The notes under the pieces were generated by a model. The model saw only the letters and a program-made list of their open reading frames with translations, was not told where the DNA came from and ran no database searches. A stretch of DNA of 64,000 nucleotides from JACPDH01 sp041671505 (lineage in GTDB: Bacteria > Acidobacteriota > Thermoanaerobaculia > Gp7-AA8). Below, one piece after another: positions 8,389-16,851 of this stretch; positions within the stretch are counted from its first letter, which is position 1; the number at the start of each line of letters is the position of its first letter. The position numbers were made by a program, and so were the translations under genes. The stretch covers positions 1 to 64,000 of the forward strand of contig JBAZBK010000014.1 of the NCBI GenBank assembly GCA_041671505.1, read 5' to 3'.

Positions 8389-9471
8389 ATGACTGATACC
8401 CGCATCCCCGTCGCGATCCTCGGAGCTACCGGCTCCGTCGGCCAGCGTTTCGTCCAGCTCCTCGAGGGGCACCCATGGTTCCGCCTGCACGAGGTCGTCG
8501 CCTCGGAGAAGAGCGAAGGAAAAACGTACGCCGACGCGGCGTCGTGGCGCCTCGACACGCCGATGCCGGACGAGGCGACGGCGCTGCGCGTCAAGCCTCT
8601 ACATGCGGAGCTCGAGTCGCGGATCATGTTCTCCGGACTCGATTCGTCGGTCGCGGGCGAGGCCGAGGACTTCTACGCAAATCGCGGCGGAGTCGTCGTC
8701 ACGAACTCGAAGAACCACCGGATGGACGCCGACGTGCCGCTGCTGATTCCCGAGATCAACGCGGACCACATCGACGCGATCGAGCATCAGCGCAGGCGGC
8801 GCGGAGGCAAGGGCTACATCGTCACCAACCCCAACTGCTCGGTGGTCGGCATCGCGATGGCGATCGCGCCGATCGAGCGCCAGCACGGCATCGAGGCGCT
8901 GCAGGTGACGACGATGCAGGCGATCTCCGGCGCCGGATACTCCGGCGTCGCGTCGTACGCGATCCTCGACAACGTCGTCCCGTACATCAAGGACGAGGAG
9001 GGAAAGGTCGAGAGCGAGCCGCAGAAAATTCTCGGGCGCTGGGACGGATCGAAGTTCCTTCCGCTCGCCATGACGATCTCCGCGCAGTGCAACCGCGTGC
9101 CGGTCGTCGACGGTCACTTCTTCACCATCTCCTTCCGATTCCGGAAGAGCGCGGAGCTGCGCAGCTCCTTCAGCATCGAGACGCTCATCGGCGACGTGCG
9201 CCAGGCGATCGAGAACTTCGAAGGCGAGCCGCAGCGGCTCGGACTTCCGAGCGCTCCAAAGAAGGCGGTTGCGATTTCAGAAGGCGTTGATCGCCCGCAG
9301 CCGCGCCTCGACCGCGAGCTCGGCAACGGGATGACGGTGAGCGTGGGACGCATCCGTCCCTGTCCGGTGCTCGACATCCGGATGGTCGGCCTCGTTCACA
9401 ACACGATCCGGGGCGCGGCAGGCGCCGCGCTCTTGAACGCAGAGCTGCTGAAGGCGAAGGGGCTCGTCTGA
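8389..9471 (+). CDS. asd: aspartate-semialdehyde dehydrogenase
   Basis: This enzyme reduces aspartyl phosphate to aspartate semialdehyde with NADPH, the branch-point step toward lysine/diaminopimelate, threonine and methionine. The 360-residue protein has the nucleotide-binding GATGSVGQR at 12-20, the active-site TNPNCSVVG with nucleophile Cys150, and a likely catalytic His in VPVVDGHFF. Sequence style matches the archaeal/fungal-type branch of the family rather than the E. coli type. ATG 8389 has AAGGTG just upstream; an in-frame TTG at 8368 is less likely. It stands alone, about 43 kb from the lysC-dap cluster that uses its product. Confidence 0.92.
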   Translation: MTDTRIPVAILGATGSVGQRFVQLLEGHPWFRLHEVVASEKSEGKTYADAASWRLDTPMPDEATALRVKPLHAELESRIMFSGLDSSVAGEAEDFYANRGGVVVTNSKNHRMDADVPLLIPEINADHIDAIEHQRRRRGGKGYIVTNPNCSVVGIAMAIAPIERQHGIEALQVTTMQAISGAGYSGVASYAILDNVVPYIKDEEGKVESEPQKILGRWDGSKFLPLAMTISAQCNRVPVVDGHFFTISFRFRKSAELRSSFSIETLIGDVRQAIENFEGEPQRLGLPSAPKKAVAISEGVDRPQPRLDRELGNGMTVSVGRIRPCPVLDIRMVGLVHNTIRGAAGAALLNAELLKAKGLV

Positions 9472-9506
9472 GACGGAACAGGGCAGCGTCACACTCTTCG
9501 GTCGCC

Positions 9507-10571
9507 TCACCCGATCCGCACCGCGTTTCCGACTTCGATGATCATCCGCTCGACCTCGTGGCAGAGCGACGGCACCGCTGCCGCGGCACAGAACGTCGGC
9601 GCGAGTTTCAGCAGGCGGCGATCGCCTACGATCTCGATCGAGTCCCCTCCGATGACCTCTTCGATCTCCTCGAAGCGCATCGTCCGGCCGCGGTACGAAA
9701 CGCCGTCCGGCGTGATTCTGATCGTGCCCGGAGCGAGCGTGTCGCGCAGGAGTTTCAGCTCCCAGCCGACGAACCCTAGACTCAAGACCGCCATGATCGC
9801 GCCGATCACGAGCGCAAGCGGGTCACGCTCCCCTTGCCTGAAAATCGAGGACCACAGCTCGCCGCGCGCAAACAGCACGATGGCGATGCTCAATGGAATC
9901 CCGAGGATCGAGGACGCGAGGACCGCCGACCAGTCGCGATGCGACGAGACGATCGCATAGCCGGGCGAGAGCGGCTCGACGCGAAGGTTCCACGTCGGCT
10001 CCATCGGCGCCTCGCTGCGGTGTTTCTCGCTGCCTCGCAAACGTTCGTGCAGCGGCATGTCGAGCTGATCGGGCTGCCGCACGTCGCCTCCCCACGCAGC
10101 GGAAGGGAGTCTCCACCGGCGCGCGAGAGTCTCGAGGATGAGTCTCGCCTCGCCGGCGCTCTTCACGACGCGGAAGTCGAGATCGATCTTCCCTTCCGGG
10201 TGCACCGCGTACTCGGTGACCGTCTTCGTGCCGTTCTTCGTGCGCACCGTCCGCATGCGCTCTGACACGACCAGCGTGCCGAGCGCATTGAGCGGGCGAC
10301 TTGGTCGACGCTCGTGGTCCCGCACGTGCACGTAGGTCCGCGCGTCGAGATCGACCTCGAGGTAGTCACCCGGCTTCAACGCGAAGCGGACGCCGAGGGC
10401 GATGCCACCGAGGAGAAGGACGAGGATCACGATCCCCGGTGCGGTGACGAGGCGCTGGATCACCATCGCGAAGATCATGCCGCCTGCGACCAGGCCGCCG
10501 CAGATCAGGATCAGCCAGCCGCAACCCCGCCGCGACCGCGCGTCGTCGGTTAGAACCCGCTCGATGTTCAT
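9507..10571 (-). CDS. membrane protein of unknown function
   Basis: A 354-residue protein not assigned to a family. Two transmembrane helices lie near residues 17-62, followed by a beta-rich soluble stretch (KPGDYLEVDLDARTYVHV). A second helix pair lies near 225-280. The C-terminal ~70 residues (GTIRITPDGVSYRGRTM, FEEIEEVIGGDS) resemble a small PH-like beta domain. Cysteines near the N-terminus (RGCGW) do not form a lipobox. It converges with asd, 35 bp between stops, and is monocistronic as far as can be seen. Confidence 0.65.
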   Translation of the reverse strand: MNIERVLTDDARSRRGCGWLILICGGLVAGGMIFAMVIQRLVTAPGIVILVLLLGGIALGVRFALKPGDYLEVDLDARTYVHVRDHERRPSRPLNALGTLVVSERMRTVRTKNGTKTVTEYAVHPEGKIDLDFRVVKSAGEARLILETLARRWRLPSAAWGGDVRQPDQLDMPLHERLRGSEKHRSEAPMEPTWNLRVEPLSPGYAIVSSHRDWSAVLASSILGIPLSIAIVLFARGELWSSIFRQGERDPLALVIGAIMAVLSLGFVGWELKLLRDTLAPGTIRITPDGVSYRGRTMRFEEIEEVIGGDSIEIVGDRRLLKLAPTFCAAAAVPSLCHEVERMIIEVGNAVRIG

Positions 10572-10744
10572 CGTGGAGGAATTCTACGGGACGCGCAGCG
10601 AAAGCGGCAGCCTGTACAAACGCCCCGGCTCCGCGGGCAGCCCTGTTGCGCCCGTCAGAAAAGCAGGACTGCCGATGAGTGCCGAGGTGACGCCGACGCC
10701 ACGATGCCGCGCCGAACTGCGCCTAACGCGAACGACCCCGCACG

Positions 10745-11785
10745 TCAGGGAGCGCAGCTGAACGCCGCAGTGTCCGCGACGAGCGGCGCGGATACGCCGA
10801 GCACGTTGAGGTACTCCTTCTTCTTGCCCGTCTTCGTATCGGTCACGATCACCTTGTACTCGACCGTCGAGCCGGACGATAGGAAAACCCACCAGCTGCC
10901 GTTGTAACTGCAGCCGTCGAGCACTTTCGCGGTGAGCTCGATGTTCGCCTCCTGGAAGAACCAGAAGAGCCCGCTGTCGTCGCCGACCTCGAGCGGGACC
11001 GCGTGCCCGCTGCCGGTGTGCCCCTCGAAATCCTTCCAGGCGACTTCGACGCGAAAGCGGTTGTTCTGCAGACAAAGCGCGGTCGCCGACGGCACGCACG
11101 AATGGGAGTCGTAGACGGTGAGCGTTCGCCTGTAGAGCATCAGATCGGGAGAGGAGGAGACCTGGAAAAAGTTCACCTCGTATTCGCCTGCGGGAAGCGG
11201 GCCGAGAGTTTCCGCTTCGCTGACGACCGTTGGAGCGTTCGCCGGGATGATCGGACAGTCGTCGTCGAGCCTGGCGGTGATCGTCTTCCCTTCGACGACG
11301 GGGGGATTGAACACGAAGCAGGGACTCTGTGCGCTTCCACGGAAGACGAGAGTGAACGGCGCCTCATCGGTCGCGACGCCTTCGAGGAGCACGTCGAGCG
11401 ACGCTTCACGGTGGATCGAAAGTGGCGCGCTTGCGAGCGGTGGGGCGTTAGGGCTCGCAACGTGCCGGGCGACGTTGTACACGCGGACCGTGTATTCCTG
11501 CTGCGCCAACGGGCCCATCTCGACGACGGTCGAAAACGGCGTCGTCGAGCCGTCCGGACAGGAGAGCAGATCGATGTCGTACGCGTAGTGACCATTGGAA
11601 AGCCGCTTCAGCGCGGGCACCGATGCCGCCCTCGTGCAGCCGACGCCTTCGATCTTCACCTTCACCGTGTCATTCCAGACGGCAACGGCGGGCGAAAGCG
11701 TCACGGTTGCCGTCTCGGCCAACGCCAGAGAGACAGCCATCAGTGCGAGCGACAGCGGTAACAATCCCCTGAAGAGCTTGGTCAC
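10745..11785 (-). CDS. secreted protein with Cys-rich C-terminal domain (paralog 1)
   Basis: A 346-residue exported protein. A signal peptide ends near ALAETATV (residue ~23). The middle holds beta-sandwich-like sequence with recurring LGPLPAGEYEV-type segments. The C-terminal ~115 residues, from CVPSATALCLQNNRFRVEV to the end, contain HAVPLEVGDDSGLFWFF and GSWWVFLSSGS. I associate this C-terminal domain with many secreted acidobacterial proteins of unknown role. It is a tandem paralog of the gene at 11810. The last ~110 codons of the two are almost identical in DNA while the N-terminal halves are clearly diverged, which suggests gene conversion or domain duplication. Confidence 0.7.
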   Translation of the reverse strand: MTKLFRGLLPLSLALMAVSLALAETATVTLSPAVAVWNDTVKVKIEGVGCTRAASVPALKRLSNGHYAYDIDLLSCPDGSTTPFSTVVEMGPLAQQEYTVRVYNVARHVASPNAPPLASAPLSIHREASLDVLLEGVATDEAPFTLVFRGSAQSPCFVFNPPVVEGKTITARLDDDCPIIPANAPTVVSEAETLGPLPAGEYEVNFFQVSSSPDLMLYRRTLTVYDSHSCVPSATALCLQNNRFRVEVAWKDFEGHTGSGHAVPLEVGDDSGLFWFFQEANIELTAKVLDGCSYNGSWWVFLSSGSTVEYKVIVTDTKTGKKKEYLNVLGVSAPLVADTAAFSCAP

Positions 11786-11809
11786 ATTGTCCTCCTGTCG
11801 CCGGACCGG

Positions 11810-12853
11810 TCAGGGAGTGCAGGCGAACGCTGAGGTATCTGCGACGAGCGGCGCGGATACGCCGAGCGCGTTGAGGTACTCCTTCTTCTTGCCCGTCTTC
11901 GTATCGGTCACGATCACCTTGTACTCGACGGTCGAGCCGGAGGAGAGGAAAACCCACCAGCTGCCGTTGTAACTGCAGCCGTCGAGCACTTTCGCCGTGA
12001 GCTCGATGTTCGACTGCTGGAAGAACCAGAAGAGCCCGCTGTCGTCGCCGCTCTCGAGCGGGACCGCGTGCCCGCTGCCGGTGTGCGCCTCGAAATCCTC
12101 CCAGGCGACTTCGACGCGAAAGCGATTGTCCTGCAGACAGAGTGCGGTCGAAGACGGCACGCATCCCGCGTCGTCGTAGACCGTCAGCGTCCGCCGGTAC
12201 AGCGCCTTCTCGGGCCAGTTGATGCTGTCGAAGAAAAGCACTTCGTATTCGCCCGCGGGCAGCGGACCGAGAGTCGCCTCCTCGTCGATGAGCGTGGGGC
12301 CGAGCGGCGGAAGAATCGGGCAGCTGTCCTCGAACCCCGCCGTGATCGTCTCGCCGGAGACGACGGGAGGATCGAACGAGAAGCAGGGGCTCGACGCGGT
12401 GCCGCGGAACACGAGCTTGAACGGCGCGGCGTCTGTTGCAACGTCAGGGGCCACCACGTCGAGTGAGGCCTGGCGGTACACCGAAAGAGGCGCAGTGGCG
12501 AGAGGAGGCAGCGAAGGGTTGGACGCGTGCGTGTTCGCGTCGTAGACACGAACCGTGAAGTCGGTGGCAGGCAGCGGGCCGAGATTGAGCTCGGTCGAGA
12601 ACGAGGCACCGCTGACGGGGCAATGGGAGATCGCGAGGTCGATGTCGATCACGTGTCCCGGACCGCTCAGGTACCTGAAGACGGGTGACAACGCGACCGC
12701 CGAGCAGCCCGCACCGGTGATCGTCACCTTGACCGTGTCGTTCCAGACGGCAACGGAGGGCGAGAGCGCCACCGAGGCCTGTTCGGCGTATGCCGGAGAA
12801 ACAGCCATGATTGCCAAAACGACGATCAGATACCTGCCAACAGACTTGAGCAC
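11810..12853 (-). CDS. secreted protein with Cys-rich C-terminal domain (paralog 2)
   Basis: A 347-residue exported protein with a signal peptide ending near PAYAEQAS (residue ~24). It has the same plan as its downstream neighbour: a repeated beta-rich middle with LGPLPATDFTVRVYD and LGPLPAGEYEV, then the domain starting CVPSSTALCLQDNRFRVEV. It is the upstream member of the pair, 24 bp between genes, so one transcript is likely. Function is unknown; a cell-surface or periplasmic binding role would fit but is not shown. Confidence 0.7.
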   Translation of the reverse strand: MLKSVGRYLIVVLAIMAVSPAYAEQASVALSPSVAVWNDTVKVTITGAGCSAVALSPVFRYLSGPGHVIDIDLAISHCPVSGASFSTELNLGPLPATDFTVRVYDANTHASNPSLPPLATAPLSVYRQASLDVVAPDVATDAAPFKLVFRGTASSPCFSFDPPVVSGETITAGFEDSCPILPPLGPTLIDEEATLGPLPAGEYEVLFFDSINWPEKALYRRTLTVYDDAGCVPSSTALCLQDNRFRVEVAWEDFEAHTGSGHAVPLESGDDSGLFWFFQQSNIELTAKVLDGCSYNGSWWVFLSSGSTVEYKVIVTDTKTGKKKEYLNALGVSAPLVADTSAFACTP

Positions 12854-13013
12854 ATCGTCCTCCGTTTGCGGGGCCGAGCGCGGTCGCCGCCAGATCTTTC
12901 CAGTCTAGTTATCTCGAACAGCCGATGCGTAACGCCGCCGTTACACTAATACGCGGGCAAGACAGCGTCCGTCCAATTCGGAGACACGACGAGGAGCCGA
13001 GTACGCAGACAGC

Positions 13014-13352
13014 ATGACCGATAGCGATTTCCGGAAACTCGCCCTTTCGTTTCCCCAGGCGGAGGAAGAGTCGCATATGGGACATCCCGACTTTCGCGTC
13101 GGCGGGAAGATCTTCGCGACGCTCGGACACAAACGCGGGCTGGCCGTCGTGATGCTGACTCCCGAGTTGCAGGAAGCCTTCATGTACGCCGCGGCCGGCA
13201 CGTTCGAGCCGGCGAGCGGAGCGTGGGGGCGCAGCGGCGCGACCTCGATCGAGCTGAAGCGCTGCACGAAGACGATCGCGACGGACGCCCTCGCCGCCGC
13301 ATGGAGACGTCGCGCGCCAAAGCTGCTGCTGAAGCAGCTCGATGGAGAGTAA
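13014..13352 (+). CDS. MmcQ/YjbR family protein
   Basis: A 112-residue protein matching the small YjbR-like fold: start FRKLALSFPQAEEESHMGHPD, glycine turn RVGGKIFATLG, and the C-terminal SIELKRCTKTIATDALAAAW. Members have been described as DNA-binding in structure papers, but no role is established. Size and layout are normal for the family. It is divergent from the secreted paralogs (160 bp between) and converges with the outer-membrane protein at 13368. Confidence 0.8.
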   Translation: MTDSDFRKLALSFPQAEEESHMGHPDFRVGGKIFATLGHKRGLAVVMLTPELQEAFMYAAAGTFEPASGAWGRSGATSIELKRCTKTIATDALAAAWRRRAPKLLLKQLDGE

Positions 13353-13367
13353 GGCAGACGCCGACCC

Positions 13368-14162
13368 TCAGGGGTTCCAGAGGATCAGGGCCTGCGGCAC
13401 GCTCTCGTCGAGCCCGCGCACGCCGTACTTGTTCTGCCACACCTGCCACTCGACGCCGACGAAGAGCGTGCCTTCGCTGCCCCAGAGTTGCGATGCGTCG
13501 ACCTTCAACTGCGGCTGCGCGAGAAACTGGTACTCGAGCTCGCCATGCGCCCCGATGTAGTCGGCGAAACCGTCGAAGACGAACGACGCACGCCCCACCT
13601 TGAACGGCATCGACCACGACGGCGTGACCTGGAACGACGTGCCGTGCGCGCCGAACTCCTCGCCGTCGAACTTGCTCCGGTCGATATAGGCGTAGACGCC
13701 GAGCGTGAAGAACTTGAAGCCGGGCAGCGCGAGATCGGCGGTGACGCCGGGAAGCATCACGAGCGTCTGCGATCCCGTGCTCTTCGTTCCCGCGTTGACC
13801 GCGAGCGTGAGACTCACGTCGCGAACGAATCCTTCGCCGGGCCCGCGTCCCGAGAGAGATCGAAGGCTCGCCGACGGATACCACTCGCCGTAGACCTCCG
13901 TTGCGTTCTGATCGGCTGCGCTGTACGAGCGAAGAACGTCGACGAAGGCGTAGCTGCTTCCCCACTTCCAGCCCGCTGCATTTTCGAACGTGACGAGCCC
14001 CTTGGAGATGTCGCCCTCGACGTCGGGCTCGTTGAACGACGTGCCGTAGAGAAGCTGCACGTTCCAGTCGGTGAACGGGTCACCGGCCTGCGCGCGCGCG
14101 TCGTCGACCGCGAAGCCGAGGAGCAGGACCACAGCCAGACAGCAACCGATCACTCGAGCCAT
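13368..14162 (-). CDS. Tsx-like outer-membrane channel protein
   Basis: A 264-residue exported protein. ATG 14162 gives a clean signal peptide with hydrophobic core CCLAVVLLLGFAVD and cleavage near ARAQA. The rest is rich in alternating aromatic and polar residues typical of an outer-membrane beta barrel, beginning DPFTDWNVQLLYGTSFNEP and ending QALILWNP. Length and the early TDWNVQLLYG stretch resemble nucleoside-channel Tsx or DUF5020-like barrels. GGAGATCGC lies just before this ATG; an in-frame start 192 bp upstream would bury the signal peptide. A nucleoside substrate is only a guess from the family. Confidence 0.65.
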   Translation of the reverse strand: MARVIGCCLAVVLLLGFAVDDARAQAGDPFTDWNVQLLYGTSFNEPDVEGDISKGLVTFENAAGWKWGSSYAFVDVLRSYSAADQNATEVYGEWYPSASLRSLSGRGPGEGFVRDVSLTLAVNAGTKSTGSQTLVMLPGVTADLALPGFKFFTLGVYAYIDRSKFDGEEFGAHGTSFQVTPSWSMPFKVGRASFVFDGFADYIGAHGELEYQFLAQPQLKVDASQLWGSEGTLFVGVEWQVWQNKYGVRGLDESVPQALILWNP

Positions 14163-14408
14163 CGCGATCTCCTTCGCCTGTTCGGAGCGGCTTACAGCCA
14201 CGACATAGGTTACGTGCGGTGAAGCGTGAACACCACTGGGAAGTCCCGGATCCGCCGGCTGCCTGACTCGGGCTCGAGCAGGGAACCGACTGCGCCGGAT
14301 GGTCCTCCAACGCGCTCTCCCGCGGGTATGATTGAACGGCGGACGCGCTGGCAAGCATCAGGCCCCACTGCTCATCGCGCTTTCGGGAATGTCGACGGAG
14401 ACGCAATC

Positions 14409-15167
14409 ATGAACAAGGTTCTCGTCCACGACCTGCCGGTACGGATCTTCCACTGGGGGTTGGCGATCTCGCTCGTCTCGGCCTTCGCGATCGCGAAGCT
14501 CAACTCGGACGAGAGCAGCAACTTCACGCTCCACGCGATCGCGGGTCTCGTCGCCGCCCTGCTCGTCGCGATGCGAATCGTCTGGGGTCTCGTCGGATCG
14601 CGCTACGCACGCTTCGGCGCATTCCGATTGGAGCCCTCGGAGCTCGTCGGCTACCTGCGCAACGCGCTCGGCTTCGGGCCGCTCGATCGCGACGTCCGGC
14701 ACAATCCCGCGTCGAGCTGGTTCGCGATCGCGGCGATGCTCGTCGTGCTCGGCCTCGGCACGACCGGGATCATGGTGGCGCTCGGAAACAAGTCGGTCAA
14801 AGACCTTCACGAGCTTCTGGGCTGGACGCTCGTCGCTCTCGTCGCCTCGCACATCGCGGGCATCGCACTCCATTCGATTCGGGCAAAGGAGTGGCTCGCG
14901 GTGAGCATGATCTCCGGAAACCGCGACGCCGAGGCCGACGCGGCGATCCCGTCGTCGCGGCCGCTGGCCGGAGCGCTGTTCCTCATCCTCCCGCTGACTT
15001 TCCTTCTCGCGCTGCTCGCCGGTTTCGATCCGGCGATGCGCCAGCTCCACCTGCCGATCCTCGGCACGACACTACAGGTCGGGGACGCGCCCGATCGAGA
15101 CGCGGGTGGAGAGAGGGCGAAACAGGGAGAGCGGGAGAAACGCGAAGAGCGCGGCGACGACGACTGA
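14409..15167 (+). CDS. cytochrome b561-type membrane protein
   Basis: A 252-residue membrane protein of the bacterial cytochrome b561 type. It starts VLVHDLPVRIFHWGLAIS and has a first-helix His in FHW, a His in NFTLHAIAGLV, one in KDLHELLGW and one in VALVASHIAGIALHS. These are the expected axial ligands for two b hemes in a four-helix core. A fifth hydrophobic segment near residues 190-208 (LAGALFLILPLTFLLALLAG) and a charged tail follow. Such proteins transfer electrons from a membrane or periplasmic donor. No soluble cytochrome partner is adjacent. ATG 14409 is used; the in-frame upstream extension has no b561 features. Confidence 0.85.
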   Translation: MNKVLVHDLPVRIFHWGLAISLVSAFAIAKLNSDESSNFTLHAIAGLVAALLVAMRIVWGLVGSRYARFGAFRLEPSELVGYLRNALGFGPLDRDVRHNPASSWFAIAAMLVVLGLGTTGIMVALGNKSVKDLHELLGWTLVALVASHIAGIALHSIRAKEWLAVSMISGNRDAEADAAIPSSRPLAGALFLILPLTFLLALLAGFDPAMRQLHLPILGTTLQVGDAPDRDAGGERAKQGEREKREERGDDD

Positions 15168-15229
15168 CGGCGACCATCGCAACGCGCCCGGCTGACAGCT
15201 GCGCAAGGCACCGGTAACAGGCGTGCGCC

Positions 15230-16561
15230 TCACGCACTCGACGATGCCGCGCGCGCGATGCGCAGCCGCATGAAGAGATAGAGGTTCGCGGCGACGCGAC
15301 CGACCATCGTGGAGATCGCGCCCGCGATCGCGCCGATCATCCCGAACGCGCCGACCGTGAAGAACAGGGTCACGCCGAGCCCGCCCGTCTCGATCGCAGT
15401 CGCCAGAGTTATCAGCCTAGTCCGGTGCTCGAGAATCAGCCTCGCGCGCTGCACGGCGAGGAGGTACTCGAGCGCCGGGAGGAGGATCATGATCCGGACA
15501 GGCCACACCGCAAACGACGCGAGCTCCGGCGTCAGCCCCGCGACGCGCTGGAGCCAGATCGTCTCGAAAGGCGTGAGCGCCAGGAACGCGAGCACGGTCG
15601 AGAAGGCGAAGCCGAGCCAGAGACCGACGCGTGTCACCTCGCGAACATGCCCTTCGCCCTTGCCGATGAGCGCGACGGCAGCTTCCTGGTATCCGAGGCC
15701 ACCGCTGCGGAAAAGAAAGACGAGAGAGATGACGACCGGCCACGACGCGAGCGACTCGAGCGGCGCGCGACCGTGCCCCAGGCCGAACGTCACGAGCGGC
15801 CCGAGAGCCATCGAGAGCATCGAGGTCAGCGCGAGCGGGTAGTAGAAGCGCGCAATCTCGGGCATCCTGACGAGCGCGCCGACGGCGACCTCGTCGCTCG
15901 CGACGATCTGCGCGACGATCTCGCGCGCCATCCAACGGCTCGCGAAGGCCTCTGCGAGCACGCCCGACACCAGCGCTATTGCAGCGATCGACGCGCCCGG
16001 CAGCGTGACTGTCTTCGCCAGTACGAGCGCCGTCACCGACATCGTCACGAGACGGACGACCGTTCCGTAGGCGACGCGGCGCGTCAGGTGGTGCCGCGTG
16101 AGAATCCCCTGGTAGAAGCGGCGGTAGCCGATCGCCGCCGGCCAGGGGATCAGGATCGCCGTAGCCACCTGGGCGAGCTGCGAGATCGCGGGCGGCAGGT
16201 CGATCAGCCCTTCGCCGACGAAGCGGAAGACGGGCGGCAGCGCGACGATCACCATCCCCGCCGTCACGATGCAGTTCAGCCAGAGCGCGAAGCGGCGCAG
16301 CGCGAGAAACGACGCCCGGTCGCGCACGAGCGCGTTCGACGCCGACAGAAGCATCATGATCGGCGACTCGACGAGCCAGGCGAGCGAGAACGCCACTCCG
16401 TATGCCGCCAGGTTAGGCGCGGCGTTCTCCAGCCTCGCGATGATCGCCGCGATGTACGGCCCCTCGGCCGCCATCATCAGCCACGTCGCCGCAAGCGGGA
16501 GCCAGAAGAGGAGGATGAAGCCGGGCCGCAGCGGCCCGGTGCGGGAGGTCGAGGTCGTCAA
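15230..16561 (-). CDS. MATE/ANK-like membrane transporter
   Basis: A 443-residue integral membrane protein with about 12 hydrophobic segments. The overall pattern and the early stretch AAYGVAFSLAWLVESPIMMLL suggest the MOP superfamily of flippases and drug exporters, with a resemblance to the ANK (progressive ankylosis) branch, which is linked to pyrophosphate, ATP or citrate export in animals. No motif fixes the substrate. It stands alone on the minus strand, converging with the cytochrome b561 gene. The assignment to a superfamily is moderate; the ANK likeness is weak. Confidence 0.6.
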   Translation of the reverse strand: MTTSTSRTGPLRPGFILLFWLPLAATWLMMAAEGPYIAAIIARLENAAPNLAAYGVAFSLAWLVESPIMMLLSASNALVRDRASFLALRRFALWLNCIVTAGMVIVALPPVFRFVGEGLIDLPPAISQLAQVATAILIPWPAAIGYRRFYQGILTRHHLTRRVAYGTVVRLVTMSVTALVLAKTVTLPGASIAAIALVSGVLAEAFASRWMAREIVAQIVASDEVAVGALVRMPEIARFYYPLALTSMLSMALGPLVTFGLGHGRAPLESLASWPVVISLVFLFRSGGLGYQEAAVALIGKGEGHVREVTRVGLWLGFAFSTVLAFLALTPFETIWLQRVAGLTPELASFAVWPVRIMILLPALEYLLAVQRARLILEHRTRLITLATAIETGGLGVTLFFTVGAFGMIGAIAGAISTMVGRVAANLYLFMRLRIARAASSSA

Positions 16562-16663
16562 TCGCGCATCTCACGGGCAACACGGGGCCCGCCGCATTAT
16601 CGCGCGGCGGACCGGGAACGCGGGGCGAAAGATGAGCGGCGGCGACGCCACGCTTCACGCGGC

Positions 16664-16816
16664 AGGTCATTCCGATCCCGCTAAGCGGGAGAGGAATCTA
16701 CTGACATCTTCCTGATCGTTTCGTCTGCGGCCGATCGGTCCACGTGCCCCGAAGTATCGCCGAGGAATCGGTCAGGCGAATCGTTTTGCAGATTCCTCGC
16801 TTCGCTCGGAATGACC
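16664..16816. repeat. inverted GTCATTCCGA...GGAATCT repeat pair
   Basis: The left arm (16664-16698) contains GGTCATTCCGATCCCGC and GAGAGGAATCT. The right arm (16788-16816) contains AGATTCCTCGCTTCGCTCGG and AATGACC. The arms are inverted, ~90 bp apart, and fill most of the 290-bp gap between two minus-strand genes. Similar units recur at 24302, 39543, 61958 and 63741. Repeats of this general type are common between genes in many bacteria and may act as transcription or mRNA end signals. Confidence 0.8.
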
Positions 16817-16851
16817 TCGCCGGCGACGCGACCTGACGAACCTTCCCTTCC

